Position numbers and translations under genes: made by a program. From assembly GCF_900176535.1 (NCBI RefSeq), contig NZ_FWXT01000001.1, positions 2,046,001 through 2,110,000 on the forward strand: DNA of 64,000 nt, given 5' to 3'. The notes below the pieces were generated by a model. It searched no databases and was not told where the DNA came from. It saw only the letters and a program-made list of their open reading frames with translations. Every line of letters starts with the position of its first letter. Position 1 is the first letter of the stretch. Of the stretch, positions 1 to 8,709 are shown piece by piece. Source of the DNA: Pedobacter africanus (GTDB taxonomy: Bacteria; Bacteroidota; Bacteroidia; Sphingobacteriales; Sphingobacteriaceae).

Positions 1-327
1 GCCAAGCTCGACAGTATTGCCATTGCATTTCCAAACAATAGCCTTACGGATGACATCTTAATGGCCAGGTCAAGGATATATATCAAAAACAATGATATCC
101 CCAATGCCATAACTGCACTGAAAATGCTGACCGAAAAACAAAGCAACAGCATCTGGACAGATGATGCCCTGTTTACTCTCGCCGATTTGTATGAGAACAA
201 CCTCAAAGACAACGCGCAGGCGAAAAGCATTTATCAGAAACTGATTAACGATTATCCCGGCAGTATGTTTACCAACGAAGCGCGGAAACGTTTCAGGAAA
301 CTTCGGGGAGATAATATTGGGACTTAG
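1..327 (+). CDS. C-terminal part of a tetratricopeptide-repeat protein (5' end outside window)
   Basis: The frame is open from base 1 and ends at the TAG at 325-327, so the ATG at 61 is an internal methionine and the gene begins before the window. The visible 108 residues show paired-helix TPR features: an alanine- and leucine-rich helix with NDIPNAITALKML, then ALFTLADLYENNLKDNAQAKSIYQKLINDYPGS, the usual TPR spacing of a Y/L-A-Y-P pattern. Such proteins are usually periplasmic or outer-membrane scaffold proteins; which one cannot be told from the tail. It is followed after 15 bases by the DUF4286 gene and probably shares a transcript with it. Confidence 0.75.
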   Translation, partial: AKLDSIAIAFPNNSLTDDILMARSRIYIKNNDIPNAITALKMLTEKQSNSIWTDDALFTLADLYENNLKDNAQAKSIYQKLINDYPGSMFTNEARKRFRKLRGDNIGT

Positions 328-342
328 TAGTATCTTTGCGGC

Positions 343-645
343 ATGCTATTATACAACGTAACCATAATAATTGATGAAGCAGTGGCCGACAAGTGGCTGA
401 AGTGGATGCAGGACGTCCATATCCCAAACGTAATGGCCACCGGGAAATTTATTTCCAACCGTTTGCTTAGGGTTTTGGATTCACCAAACGAAGGCATAAC
501 CTATTGTGCCCAGTACGTGGCCGAGCATATGGCCGATTACCTGGACTACCAGGAGAATTTCGCCCCGGCATTACAGGCGGAGATCAATGAACATTTCGAA
601 AATCAATTTGTGGCCTTCCGCACTTTAATGGAATATATAGCTTAA
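343..645 (+). CDS. DUF4286 family protein
   Basis: This 100-residue protein matches the DUF4286 pattern of Bacteroidota: an N-terminal beta strand (MLLYNVTIIID), then WLKWMQDVHIPNVMATGKF and a C-terminal FENQFVAFRTLMEYI. The ferredoxin-like alpha/beta layout and VHIP motif suggest a small cytoplasmic dimeric protein. No biochemical function is established that I can cite. It lies between the TPR protein and rfbC with spacers of 15 and 4 bases, so the three genes are likely co-transcribed. Confidence 0.8.
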   Translation: MLLYNVTIIIDEAVADKWLKWMQDVHIPNVMATGKFISNRLLRVLDSPNEGITYCAQYVAEHMADYLDYQENFAPALQAEINEHFENQFVAFRTLMEYIA

Positions 646-649
646 AATT

Positions 650-1204
650 ATGCAGATTACAGAAACACCTATAGCCGGACTTTTGGTGATTGAGCCTAAA
701 GTATGGAAAGATAACCGCGGCTATTTTTATGAAAGCTATAACGCCAGAATCCTGGCCGAAGCCGGGATAACAGGCAATTTTGTACAGGACAATCAATCTT
801 TTTCACAAAAAGGTGCTTTAAGGGGCATGCATGCGCAGAACATGCCTTTTGAACAAGGCAAACTGGTACGGGTACTAAAAGGCGCAGTGCTGGACGTTGC
901 GGTCGACATCAGAAAAGCCTCAGCCACTTACGGGCAGCATTTCAGCATAGAGTTGAGTGGAGAGAACCACAAACAGCTATGGGTACCCCCTGGCTTTTTA
1001 CATGGTTTCCTGACCCTTGAGGATGAAACCATCTTTACTTATAAAGTAACCAATTATTACGATAAAGCTTCCGAAATTGGTGTCATGTGGAACGACCCCG
1101 ACTTGAACATCAACTGGAACAGCGGGATTTCAGGGAAAGAACTGCTTTTGTCTGAAAAAGACCTTGTGCTTTCCTCATTTAAAGATTTTAAAAGCCCGTT
1201 TTAA
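650..1204 (+). CDS. rfbC: dTDP-4-dehydrorhamnose 3,5-epimerase
   Basis: RfbC/RmlC converts dTDP-4-dehydro-6-deoxyglucose to dTDP-4-dehydrorhamnose in nucleotide-sugar synthesis for surface glycans. The 184 residues are the normal family length. Recognisable landmarks are the N-terminal TPIAGLLVIEPKVWKDNRGYFYESY, the LRGMHAQ segment carrying the catalytic histidine, QGKLVRVLKGAVLDVAVDIR of the cupin barrel, and WVPPGFLHGFLTLEDETIFTYKVTNYY, split here for readability. It follows the DUF4286 gene by 4 bases. The other rml genes are not in this window. Its TAA stop (1202-1204) lies in the loop of the downstream terminator hairpin. Confidence 0.93.
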   Translation: MQITETPIAGLLVIEPKVWKDNRGYFYESYNARILAEAGITGNFVQDNQSFSQKGALRGMHAQNMPFEQGKLVRVLKGAVLDVAVDIRKASATYGQHFSIELSGENHKQLWVPPGFLHGFLTLEDETIFTYKVTNYYDKASEIGVMWNDPDLNINWNSGISGKELLLSEKDLVLSSFKDFKSPF

Positions 1205-1217
1205 ACGGGCTTTTTTT
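1191..1217 (+). terminator. Rho-independent terminator of the rfbC operon
   Basis: The arm AAAGCCCG (1191-1198) pairs with CGGGCTTT (1206-1213) and is followed by a run of T. The loop TTTTAAA contains the rfbC stop codon. It also separates rfbC from the convergent nagA, whose stop is at 1216-1218. Confidence 0.9.
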
Positions 1218-2403
1218 ATTTCGTATACACCAGGTTTCCTTTTACAATGGTAGTCTGAATAGAAATTTCCCCGTCAAAAATAACGATATCAGCTTGTTTT
1301 CCTTCAATTAAGGAGCCCCTCCGGTCTGCAACCCCCATAATTTTTGCCGGTGTGGTAGTCAGCATTTGCACAGCTTCAATCAATGGTACATGTGCCAGCT
1401 GAACCATAGTCCGCAGCAGACGATCGGTTGTAGCCACACTCCCGGCAAAGGCGCTCCTATCGGGCAGCTTGGCTACCCCATCCTCTACAATTACTTTCAT
1501 GCCGGTATGGATGTTGCCCAAGATGCTTTCGCCGGGCGGCATACCGGCGCCACGCATGGCGTCGGTGATCAGCGCTGTTCTGGACGCCCCTTTTATTTTG
1601 TAGACCAGCTGCAGCAGGGCTGCGGGCAGGTGGATCCCATCGGCAATGACCTCTACATCCATCTCATCGATCAGGTAGGCACTCTCAATCACACCGGCAT
1701 ACCGGTAAGCGTTCCGGCGGGTAACACCCGACATACAGGAATAAAGGTGCGTGGCCAGTGTATAGCCATTTTCAAATGCTTCCAATGCCTCTTCATAAAT
1801 GGCATCGGTATGCGCTATCGCCGCAATGATACCCTTGCTCCTTAAAAAACGTCCAAAGTCGATCGCCCCAGGCAGCTCCGGTGCTGCACTCCAGCGCCTG
1901 ATAATATCAGTATGCGCAAGGATAGCCTTATACTCCTCAGGGTCCGGGTTGCGGATAAAACGGGCATCCTGGGCTCCACGCTGATCTGCAGCAAAATAAG
2001 GCCCTTCCAGGTGCATCCCCAGAAATTGCGCACCCATGAGATTTTTTCGGTGGGCCTGCTTATAGATATCCAGCGTATTCAACAATTCCTCTCGGGTACT
2101 GGTAAGTGTGGTAGGCACCATTGCGGTGGTGCCATACCTGGCGTGGGTCTCGGCAATTTTAAGAAAGGCGGTTTCACTGCCGTCCATAAAATCGTGCCCG
2201 CCCCCGCCATGAATGTGTATGTCTATAAAGCCCGGAGCTACATAACAACCCTGAGCATCAATCTCAATAGCACCCGGGGCCGCTATGTCATGCTCGCTAA
2301 TTGCAGTTATTGTATCTCCTGTTATAATTAATGTGCCGCGCTCAATTATCCGGTAGGGTGTAATGATCCTTCCGTTGATAATTTTATATTGGTTTTGAAG
2401 CAT
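1216..2403 (-). CDS. nagA: N-acetylglucosamine-6-phosphate deacetylase
   Basis: NagA removes acetate from GlcNAc-6-phosphate in the cytoplasm, giving GlcN-6-phosphate. The 395-residue protein has the amidohydrolase metal site: HIHGGGGHDFMDG near residue 65, the metal-ligand glutamate in MHLEGPYF, histidines in AAIAHTDA and ATHLYSCMSG, and the catalytic aspartate in LITDAMRGAG. The usual HLFNAM motif is HLYSCM here, a mild deviation. It is the last gene of the nine-gene minus-strand operon that begins at 12860, 21 bases after the HiPIP gene. That position ties an operon of otherwise periplasmic enzymes to N-acetyl-amino-sugar catabolism. No nagB or kinase is nearby. Confidence 0.92.
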   Translation of the reverse strand: MLQNQYKIINGRIITPYRIIERGTLIITGDTITAISEHDIAAPGAIEIDAQGCYVAPGFIDIHIHGGGGHDFMDGSETAFLKIAETHARYGTTAMVPTTLTSTREELLNTLDIYKQAHRKNLMGAQFLGMHLEGPYFAADQRGAQDARFIRNPDPEEYKAILAHTDIIRRWSAAPELPGAIDFGRFLRSKGIIAAIAHTDAIYEEALEAFENGYTLATHLYSCMSGVTRRNAYRYAGVIESAYLIDEMDVEVIADGIHLPAALLQLVYKIKGASRTALITDAMRGAGMPPGESILGNIHTGMKVIVEDGVAKLPDRSAFAGSVATTDRLLRTMVQLAHVPLIEAVQMLTTTPAKIMGVADRRGSLIEGKQADIVIFDGEISIQTTIVKGNLVYTK

Positions 2404-2424
2404 TAATCCGATGTTTTAGCGTAT

Positions 2425-2841
2425 TTAAGAAACCTGTTCTACCCAATAGGTACATGAACCGCCTTTGTTAACAGGCCCCTTGAACAGGATACAGCCACCA
2501 CAATCCTTTTCCGCTCCTTTTGGAATAAAAAGGTTACACTTTACGCACTCGCGTTCTGGATCGGAAGCTTTTTCTTCATAGCCCAGTTTTTTACGCTTGG
2601 CCAGTTCTTCCTGGCTTACGCCGGTATAATCGCCGCATTTAAAATCATCTGCAGCACCTGATGAAGCCTTACCAGCTGTATCAGTTGCCGCTGCTTTGGG
2701 CGCATCGCCTGCGGTTGTTGTATTTTCTTTAGGTGCGTCACCATTACAGCTGCTCAGCGCTGCCCCTCCGGCAACCACAACCAATCCGGCCGAAAGGAAT
2801 TTTTGCAGGAAGGACCTGCGCGAATGATCTTGAGTTTTCAT
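2425..2841 (-). CDS. High-potential iron-sulfur protein (HiPIP), Tat-type lipoprotein
   Basis: The 138-residue protein starts with a twin-arginine motif (SRRSFLQKF), a hydrophobic stretch and a lipobox ending at Cys32 (LSSC). A low-complexity Ala/Thr/Gly/Asp linker covers residues 35-65. The C-terminal domain has the HiPIP cysteine spacing C99-x2-C102-x14-C117-x12-C130, with an aromatic residue after the last cysteine (CTYW). HiPIPs are small one-electron carriers with a 4Fe-4S cluster, folded in the cytoplasm and exported by Tat. It lies 27 bases downstream of the dehydrogenase-like gene at 2869-5016, so it is a natural candidate for its electron acceptor (inference). Cys69 and Cys114 are extra. 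Confidence 0.85.
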   Translation of the reverse strand: MKTQDHSRRSFLQKFLSAGLVVVAGGAALSSCNGDAPKENTTTAGDAPKAAATDTAGKASSGAADDFKCGDYTGVSQEELAKRKKLGYEEKASDPERECVKCNLFIPKGAEKDCGGCILFKGPVNKGGSCTYWVEQVS

Positions 2842-2868
2842 GTGTTTATGTTTTTAATAAGTAAAAGG

Positions 2869-5016
2869 TCAGCTTGCTTTCAGGGCTTCGGCAATGTCCT
2901 GCCAGCCTTTTTTGTTTTCTTCGGCAGCGCTGCCCTCCAGTTTCTTAGCGGTATTCAACAATGCCGGGGCCGCGGCTTTGTTCTTGGATTTTTTCAAGCC
3001 GGTGGCCAAACCACTCAGTGCCGATTGTACCCAATCCGCATTGGCCTTAACAGCCGGCGAAGCCAGGAACTCCATCAGTTTGCCCACTTCAGTTACAGAT
3101 TTACGTGAGCCAATGATGATAGAGATGTTCTTCATAAAAGCCAGTTTAGCCGAATCGGTACCGTTAAAGAAAGTGCCGTTTTTGGCCAGCTGCCCGAGCA
3201 GTTCAAATGAAGAACCCGGATCAGAACTCAACACTGCAGTGGTAAACCAAAGATCTTTATATTTCTTTTCTATTACGCCTGCAAAAGCCGGCACTACCTG
3301 TGCCGCCGGCAATTGGCCCGTGCTAAGGGTGGCCTGCATCGCAACCAGTCCTACCGGGTCATTGATGGCTTTTACCAGCAAACCTGAAAGGGCAGCATCA
3401 CTTTGGTAACGCTCTGCCAGGATGGCCCCATGCTCCCTTAACCCGGCATCGGCATCAGTTAGGGCCTTCGTAACCAGACCTGCATCCAATGCATCCAATC
3501 CTTCCAGCGTGTACAGGGCGTGCAGCCTGGTGATCGGGTTTTTATCGGTATTGAACAGCTTGGTCAATGCAGGTATAGCACCTTTATCTTTACGCTGTAT
3601 AATAACCCGCTGGGCGGTTAAACGCCACCAGCGGTTGGCATGGCCCAGATAAGGGATCAGCTCCTGGGTAAATTGTTTGGTCATGTGTGGGGGCAATACC
3701 TTTTTAGGCGTAGCCTTGTTGTACACAATCCGGTAAATACGGCCAAAATCGTTCCCCCTGTCGAAATCCATATCCATTTTTAAAGAATCAGGAATGGAAA
3801 CCGGGGTTTCAATGTGCTGGCGGTACATGTCTATCATATACAGGTTGCCATCGTAGCCCAAGGTAAAGTTACATGGCCTGAACCAGGTATCGGTAGCGGC
3901 AATAAACTCACGTTTCTGTTCCTCTGCACTGCGTTTTGCAGCAAAGAAGGGGCCCTCATTGCTCAGTTCTATAATGTCGCGGTGCACCAGACTTCCTGCC
4001 ACATCGCCAATAAAATGAGAACCATAAAATGATTTAGGATAAGTATCACCAGCATAGATGGTACCTCCGGAAGCACCCGTAAAACGGCCTTCGGCATATT
4101 CTACCCGGTCCAGTTTCTCTTTCTGGAAGTTTTCATTACGGGCTTTGGTCCGCTCGGCACGCCACCATGGCGCGGGCGTAGCCTGGTACATGATGGGCTC
4201 GGCAGCGTAAATGTTGACTACCGATTTAAAGTTCATATGCCCATGGCGTTTCAGGTACCTTGCCGCTATCGGCGAGTTGGAAATGTGCCTTGAGTTGTTC
4301 GTATAAAAGCGGTGCCCCAGGTCGTCCATATCCAGACCATACTGTCCGGCGCCCGATTCTACCTCGAACAAGCCTTTATCTAACCTAAAACGGAAATCGC
4401 CCCCTTTTATCTGCAATGCAGGTACATCCGGTTTCCGGGTAAAGGTGATTTCACCAGCCTGGCCGCCGTTATTGGCATAGATCCAGTTGTCGACCCCATA
4501 CCTTAAGCTGGTGATCTGGGCCTCGGAATTGTCCTGAAAAAAGCCGGTAAACAGCACTTCACGGATATCTGCCCGGTTATCGCCGGTCGTATCTTTCAGG
4601 AACAGCAGATCGGGCGCAGCCGTAACCAGCAAACCGCCTTCCCAAGGCAGGATACTGGTACCGCTTTCCAGTTTATCTGCAAAAACCACAGAGGTATCTA
4701 TCCTGCCATCGCCATCTTTGTCAATTAGTTTACGGATAATGCCTTTTCCCTGTCCGCGTACCGCTTTATAAGGATAATCGCCCATTTCAATGGAATAAGC
4801 ATTGCCATCTTCATCAAAAGTGAGCTCTACAGGATCTTTCACCTGCGGCTCCGAAGCAAATACTTCGGCTTTAAAGCCATCCAAGATATCGAATGTCTCT
4901 ATAGACTCTTCAGGCGTACGGGAGCCCTCATATTTCTTTTTCTTTGCGCATGAACTGCATACCATTGCAAAAACAGCAATCAGCAACAGGCTTCGGGTTA
5001 AGTTGGTTCGTTTCAT
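2869..5016 (-). CDS. PVC-type membrane-bound dehydrogenase-like beta-propeller lipoprotein with HEAT-like C-terminus
   Basis: This 715-residue protein has a lipoprotein signal (VCSSC at residues 20-24). The N-terminal half resembles the PVC-type putative membrane-bound dehydrogenase domain, a sorbosone/glucose-dehydrogenase-like propeller: GFKAEVFASEPQVKDPVELTF, an Asp-rich DKDGDGRID calcium-type loop, and LGYDGNLYMIDMYRQHIE. From about residue 440 on, alpha-helical repeats (TAQRVIIQRKDKGAIPALTKL and following) look like HEAT repeats. Many relatives carry a C-terminal cytochrome c with CxxCH; none is present here. The adjacent HiPIP may replace it. Substrate and cofactor are unknown. The spacing to the neighbours is 12 and 27 bases, within the 12860-1216 operon. 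Confidence 0.75.
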   Translation of the reverse strand: MKRTNLTRSLLLIAVFAMVCSSCAKKKKYEGSRTPEESIETFDILDGFKAEVFASEPQVKDPVELTFDEDGNAYSIEMGDYPYKAVRGQGKGIIRKLIDKDGDGRIDTSVVFADKLESGTSILPWEGGLLVTAAPDLLFLKDTTGDNRADIREVLFTGFFQDNSEAQITSLRYGVDNWIYANNGGQAGEITFTRKPDVPALQIKGGDFRFRLDKGLFEVESGAGQYGLDMDDLGHRFYTNNSRHISNSPIAARYLKRHGHMNFKSVVNIYAAEPIMYQATPAPWWRAERTKARNENFQKEKLDRVEYAEGRFTGASGGTIYAGDTYPKSFYGSHFIGDVAGSLVHRDIIELSNEGPFFAAKRSAEEQKREFIAATDTWFRPCNFTLGYDGNLYMIDMYRQHIETPVSIPDSLKMDMDFDRGNDFGRIYRIVYNKATPKKVLPPHMTKQFTQELIPYLGHANRWWRLTAQRVIIQRKDKGAIPALTKLFNTDKNPITRLHALYTLEGLDALDAGLVTKALTDADAGLREHGAILAERYQSDAALSGLLVKAINDPVGLVAMQATLSTGQLPAAQVVPAFAGVIEKKYKDLWFTTAVLSSDPGSSFELLGQLAKNGTFFNGTDSAKLAFMKNISIIIGSRKSVTEVGKLMEFLASPAVKANADWVQSALSGLATGLKKSKNKAAAPALLNTAKKLEGSAAEENKKGWQDIAEALKAS

Positions 5017-5028
5017 TGCTTAAATATT

Positions 5029-6318
5029 TTATGAGTTTGTGTGTTTAAATGGATTATCTATTTTAACAAGGTCCTGGATTTCATGGCCGTTGTGCATAAA
5101 CCTGGCCAGGGTGTATACATTTCCGTCGTTATCCATGGTGATGGAGTTAACATAAGTTGGCCTGCTGCCATCAGCATAAAAGATGGCGCCGTGGTCGGTA
5201 TATTTCCCATTGGAAAGGTCGTAGGTCACCAAATGCAGGTTCTCCAGGCCTTTGGCCGCTCCCTTTGCAATGGCATCCTTGCCTTTTAAGCGTCTTCCAT
5301 TTACATAAATCGGTCCTCCGGTAAGGTAATAAATGGTTTTTCCATCCGGGCCGGGCTGAAAGCCCAGGTAGCCATAACTGAACTGATCGAACATGCCGCT
5401 TTTCTGCGAAGGCAGGGAGGCAATCCTGTCTACAATTTCAATCTGCTGTTTACGCGGATCAAATTTAAACAGGTAACCCGAATTGCCATGCACGCCATAA
5501 GCCACCTGGTGTGGTTCGTACCAGAATATCTTACGCCAGTTGTAGCCCATGCTGCCCGGAAGGGTGGCATCATAACTGCCAAAATAATCCAGGCGCAGGT
5601 CAACCTCATCCAGCTTGCCAAAGTTCGCATCTCCCGGCTGGTAGGTCAGGATATCACCTTCTGCAGTAGAAAGGTACAAGGTTCCGCTGGCGGGATCTAC
5701 AAACATTGAGCGGCAAATTACCCGGTAGTCCTGCCCAACTGCTCCACCTTCTCCGCGGCCGCAGGTAAGGCCAATGTTGCTGAGTTTACGGGTATTCATA
5801 TCGTAATGCACCAGATAGCCCAAGGGCCAGGTAAGCGCATAGATATGTCCCCTGTCTTTGTCAATGGCCATGGTCAGCAGGCCCTCGCCTTCAGGCGCTA
5901 TGGCCAGGTCCTCAAACTTGCCCGAAGCCAGCTCGTACGACACGATATGCCCTCCCGGATAAAGCTGGTAACCGGCAGGGGGTACCTTATGGAGCGTTTC
6001 CATATCATTGACCATATCATAAACCCCTACATGGGTTACAAAATACAGCTTGCCATTGCTTTCGTAGAAACGCACATGGCTCTTGCCCTGCGGAATGGCC
6101 TTGCTGTCTTTTTCGCCGCAAACTTCGGTCAGGTCGGCCAGCAGTGCCGTAGCATCTGTTTTAGGATCGTACACATAGATTTTACCACCGGTATCATAAG
6201 ATTCGGAAGAAAGGACGTAATAAATGCGGCCATCACTGGCGGCCGATATCGCATTATAGGTATCGTGTGCCAGCTCAAAGCCAGAATAGTATTGTTTTGC
6301 AGTTAAAGTATTGCTCAT
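5029..6318 (-). CDS. Beta-propeller protein (SMP-30/gluconolactonase-like), function unknown
   Basis: About 429 residues of propeller blades: repeated strands such as GRIYYVLSSES, GKIYVYDP, GHIYALTWPLGYLVHYDM and GTLYLSTAEGDILTYQPG. I prefer the ATG at 6318 (MSNTLTAK). The longer frame to 6375 overlaps the preceding gene and adds a Cys-rich stretch that is not like a signal peptide. With either start no clear signal peptide is seen, so the protein may be cytoplasmic, unlike the related 13070-15028 protein. It lies between an amidohydrolase and the dehydrogenase-like lipoprotein in the operon, suggesting action on the same metabolite, perhaps as a lactonase. That role is inferred from fold and context only. 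Confidence 0.7.
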   Translation of the reverse strand: MSNTLTAKQYYSGFELAHDTYNAISAASDGRIYYVLSSESYDTGGKIYVYDPKTDATALLADLTEVCGEKDSKAIPQGKSHVRFYESNGKLYFVTHVGVYDMVNDMETLHKVPPAGYQLYPGGHIVSYELASGKFEDLAIAPEGEGLLTMAIDKDRGHIYALTWPLGYLVHYDMNTRKLSNIGLTCGRGEGGAVGQDYRVICRSMFVDPASGTLYLSTAEGDILTYQPGDANFGKLDEVDLRLDYFGSYDATLPGSMGYNWRKIFWYEPHQVAYGVHGNSGYLFKFDPRKQQIEIVDRIASLPSQKSGMFDQFSYGYLGFQPGPDGKTIYYLTGGPIYVNGRRLKGKDAIAKGAAKGLENLHLVTYDLSNGKYTDHGAIFYADGSRPTYVNSITMDNDGNVYTLARFMHNGHEIQDLVKIDNPFKHTNS

Positions 6319-6349
6319 TATCAGATTCGTATCGTATGCTGTTTTTGCC

Positions 6350-7324
6350 CTACAAACGGAACAGCTTTTTAGCATTGTAGTATAAAATTTTTCTTTCTAT
6401 TTTTTTGCTTGGCGAAAGCCTTTTGATCGCATCGATCAGCTTGGCGCCAAAACAATTGTCGATATGCCCGGTGATATCGGTACAATCGCTGCCAAAAAGC
6501 AGCCTGTCCTGGTGTTTTTCCAGGAACCAGCGTGCATGGTCTTCATCACGGGTAAGCGAGCCAAGTCCTGAACCGGCCGAGAAATCTCCATAAATATTGT
6601 CATAATTGCTCAGCAGCTGTTCGGTAATGCCGCCTCTGGTCACCTTTGTTTTTGGGTACAGCACACTCTGGTCGGTATGGTTCTTATCGATATTCGCCCA
6701 CCAGGTTTGGGAATGACCAATGAAATTCACTTTAGGGTATTTCTCGAGCATGGTATGGAAACGCTCCAGGCCGTAATTGTACATTTCATACTGCCAGTGC
6801 ATCAATACGGGCACGTTATAAGCCTGGGCCAGCTCGTATATCTTCTGCATTTCGGGCGAGTCGCACTCTACCCCGAATTTGGATTCCCCGATTACACAGG
6901 CTCCCATTTTCAGGTATCTTTCTATCTCCTGGATGGCTTCCGGTATATCGGGCACCTCATTGGCGCCATACAAAAACTCCTGAGGGTATTTTTTGGCCAG
7001 GGCCTGGCATATGGCATTGCCTGTAGCTTTGGCCTGCAAGCCATTGCCTTTGCCAAAATGGGTAGAGGCCTGGTTTACAGATCTGCCCGACGGCAAAAGT
7101 ATGGTCTTGGTAACGCCCATGGCGCGCTGGTGCGCAACCAGCATGTCGTTGGTCCGGCCCATATAATCGGTATGCTGATGGATATCGATGATTGGCTCTG
7201 CAAAGAGCAGCGAAACCGGACTGGCATTCAGTCTCAGGGCCGTTGCGCTGAGCAACAAACTTGTCCCGGCAATGAACTGGCGCCGGGACAGGGATATTGG
7301 GGTTTTAGGGTTTTTATGATCCAT
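6350..7324 (-). CDS. Amidohydrolase-family protein with Tat-type signal
   Basis: A 324-residue TIM-barrel metal hydrolase of the amidohydrolase-2 type. The N-terminus has SLSRRQFIAG and a hydrophobic stretch ending LRLNASP, a twin-arginine signal. The metal site is visible: IDIHQHTDY (HxH, about residue 48-52), VLMHWQYE, NFIGHSQTWW and the terminal LLFGSDCTDI aspartate. Known members hydrolyse lactones, amides or decarboxylate aromatic acids; the substrate here is unknown. It lies 14 bases after the ceramidase-like gene 7339-8709 in the same operon. Confidence 0.82.
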   Translation of the reverse strand: MDHKNPKTPISLSRRQFIAGTSLLLSATALRLNASPVSLLFAEPIIDIHQHTDYMGRTNDMLVAHQRAMGVTKTILLPSGRSVNQASTHFGKGNGLQAKATGNAICQALAKKYPQEFLYGANEVPDIPEAIQEIERYLKMGACVIGESKFGVECDSPEMQKIYELAQAYNVPVLMHWQYEMYNYGLERFHTMLEKYPKVNFIGHSQTWWANIDKNHTDQSVLYPKTKVTRGGITEQLLSNYDNIYGDFSAGSGLGSLTRDEDHARWFLEKHQDRLLFGSDCTDITGHIDNCFGAKLIDAIKRLSPSKKIERKILYYNAKKLFRL

Positions 7325-7338
7325 GTTTGTTGCTTTTT

Positions 7339-8709
7339 TTATTTAACAATCTTAAGCGCACCTGCTTTTTCGCATTGCGCAATCACTTCCGTTAATATCT
7401 TGGTTTCAATGGTGGCATCCCATTTTGCGGGCAGCCCGTATACCATCCTGGCAGCATCGCCCTCGTATCCACCCTCCTGTAATATGGAGCAGGAAGGGAT
7501 ATAAGTCATTACATCATTGCAATAGCCCAGCACAAACGCATCCTGTCCCAGTATCTGCTTGATCTTGATAGCATACTCTATGGTCAGCTCACCGCCCAGG
7601 CTTACCAGCGGCAGGCCGCCCAGTGTCCATACCTGTACGGGGTAAGGGTACAGGCGCGACAGTTGTTCACCATTCTGCATTTTACCCAGCATACGTTCGG
7701 CCCAGCGCTTCTGGTAGGCTACAGGTGCAGTTTGACTGATTTTGGAAAGCTCTTCTTTTGAAGGCAGCGGAGCCATAGGCAGGTTCACTTCAGCATAGGC
7801 CGTAGTGATCGCAGCGGGTAGTTTGCGCATGTCTTCTTCCAGCACACGGTCTACCGCCGCAGCCAGTTCACGGCCATATTGTCTGGCCAGCGGGATGGTA
7901 TGCCTTGGCAAAGGGTTCTGATCGGCACCTGCCCCCTGAAAAAACATAGCTGTAGCACCAGGGTGCGCTTTTTCAAGTTCCAGCTGTGCAAAGCCTGCGT
8001 AGTCGCCAGACCATTGGTAAATTTCCAGTACGGTAGGGTGACAGGCATAACCGAAGGTAATGGCCTTGAGTTCGCCTTTTTTATTGAGCACTTTTAGCAC
8101 CGGAACCGCAAAATCGTTAGGCCCTTGCAGTTCGGTAACCTTGGTAAGGGTGGCTACAGGATTGTTACGGCGGTTTACCTGGAAGCGGGTAACGCCGTTC
8201 TGGGCATAGACCTCGGCGGGTTCCATTTTCCCCAGGGCATCACCTACCAGTTTTACGATATGGTCTTCCAGTGCGCGCGAGTATTGCTTAACCTGTTCCA
8301 GCTGCGCTGCATCCAGGAGGTAGATGTCAGATAAGGCGTTCTGCAAAACCGGACCTGAATGCGTATGCGAGCTGTTCAATATGATCTGATTACGTGTGAT
8401 GCCGTACTTACTCTGGATGCGGTCCCTGATCTGATCGGACACCGCTTTGGGCAGACCCAGCAGGTCGCTGGTAACCAGCACCACCTTTTTGCCGCTGGCG
8501 TCCTGCAAAGCAAGGGCCTTCGCCCATAGATCGTGTAGTTTACCTTCCGATGGATGGGTGCGTACTGCAAAACCGGCCATGGCCATGTGCTGCTTAGGGG
8601 TAATCACCATGCGCGCCACGCCAGCTTTCCAGTCGGCCTGTTGTGCCTGCACTGTACTCAAAAAGATAAAGCAAAAGGAGGTTAAAATCTGAATTGTTCT
8701 TTTCATCAT
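7339..8709 (-). CDS. Neutral/alkaline non-lysosomal ceramidase-like hydrolase, copy 1
   Basis: A secreted 456-residue protein (signal MMKRTIQILTSFCFIFLSTV, cut near AQA). It matches the N-terminal domain of neutral ceramidases: WKAGVARMVITPKQ near the mature N-terminus, a LNSSHTHSGPVLQ metal-binding segment near residue 115, and FGYACHPTVL near residue 225. True neutral ceramidases (Zn enzymes that cleave the N-acyl amide of sphingolipids) are longer and have a C-terminal domain that is missing here, so the substrate may be another N-acyl compound. Its start overlaps the stop of the preceding DegT-type gene by 4 bases, suggesting translational coupling. Confidence 0.82.
   Translation of the reverse strand: MMKRTIQILTSFCFIFLSTVQAQQADWKAGVARMVITPKQHMAMAGFAVRTHPSEGKLHDLWAKALALQDASGKKVVLVTSDLLGLPKAVSDQIRDRIQSKYGITRNQIILNSSHTHSGPVLQNALSDIYLLDAAQLEQVKQYSRALEDHIVKLVGDALGKMEPAEVYAQNGVTRFQVNRRNNPVATLTKVTELQGPNDFAVPVLKVLNKKGELKAITFGYACHPTVLEIYQWSGDYAGFAQLELEKAHPGATAMFFQGAGADQNPLPRHTIPLARQYGRELAAAVDRVLEEDMRKLPAAITTAYAEVNLPMAPLPSKEELSKISQTAPVAYQKRWAERMLGKMQNGEQLSRLYPYPVQVWTLGGLPLVSLGGELTIEYAIKIKQILGQDAFVLGYCNDVMTYIPSCSILQEGGYEGDAARMVYGLPAKWDATIETKILTEVIAQCEKAGALKIVK

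Noticed and set aside
2869..5016. Cytochrome c domain expected in PVC-type dehydrogenase proteins
   Set aside because: No CxxCH motif occurs in this protein or in the one at 33855-35375.
6677..7504. 275-codon open frame on the plus strand
   Set aside because: Antisense to the amidohydrolase and the end of the ceramidase-like gene; no family features or start signal.
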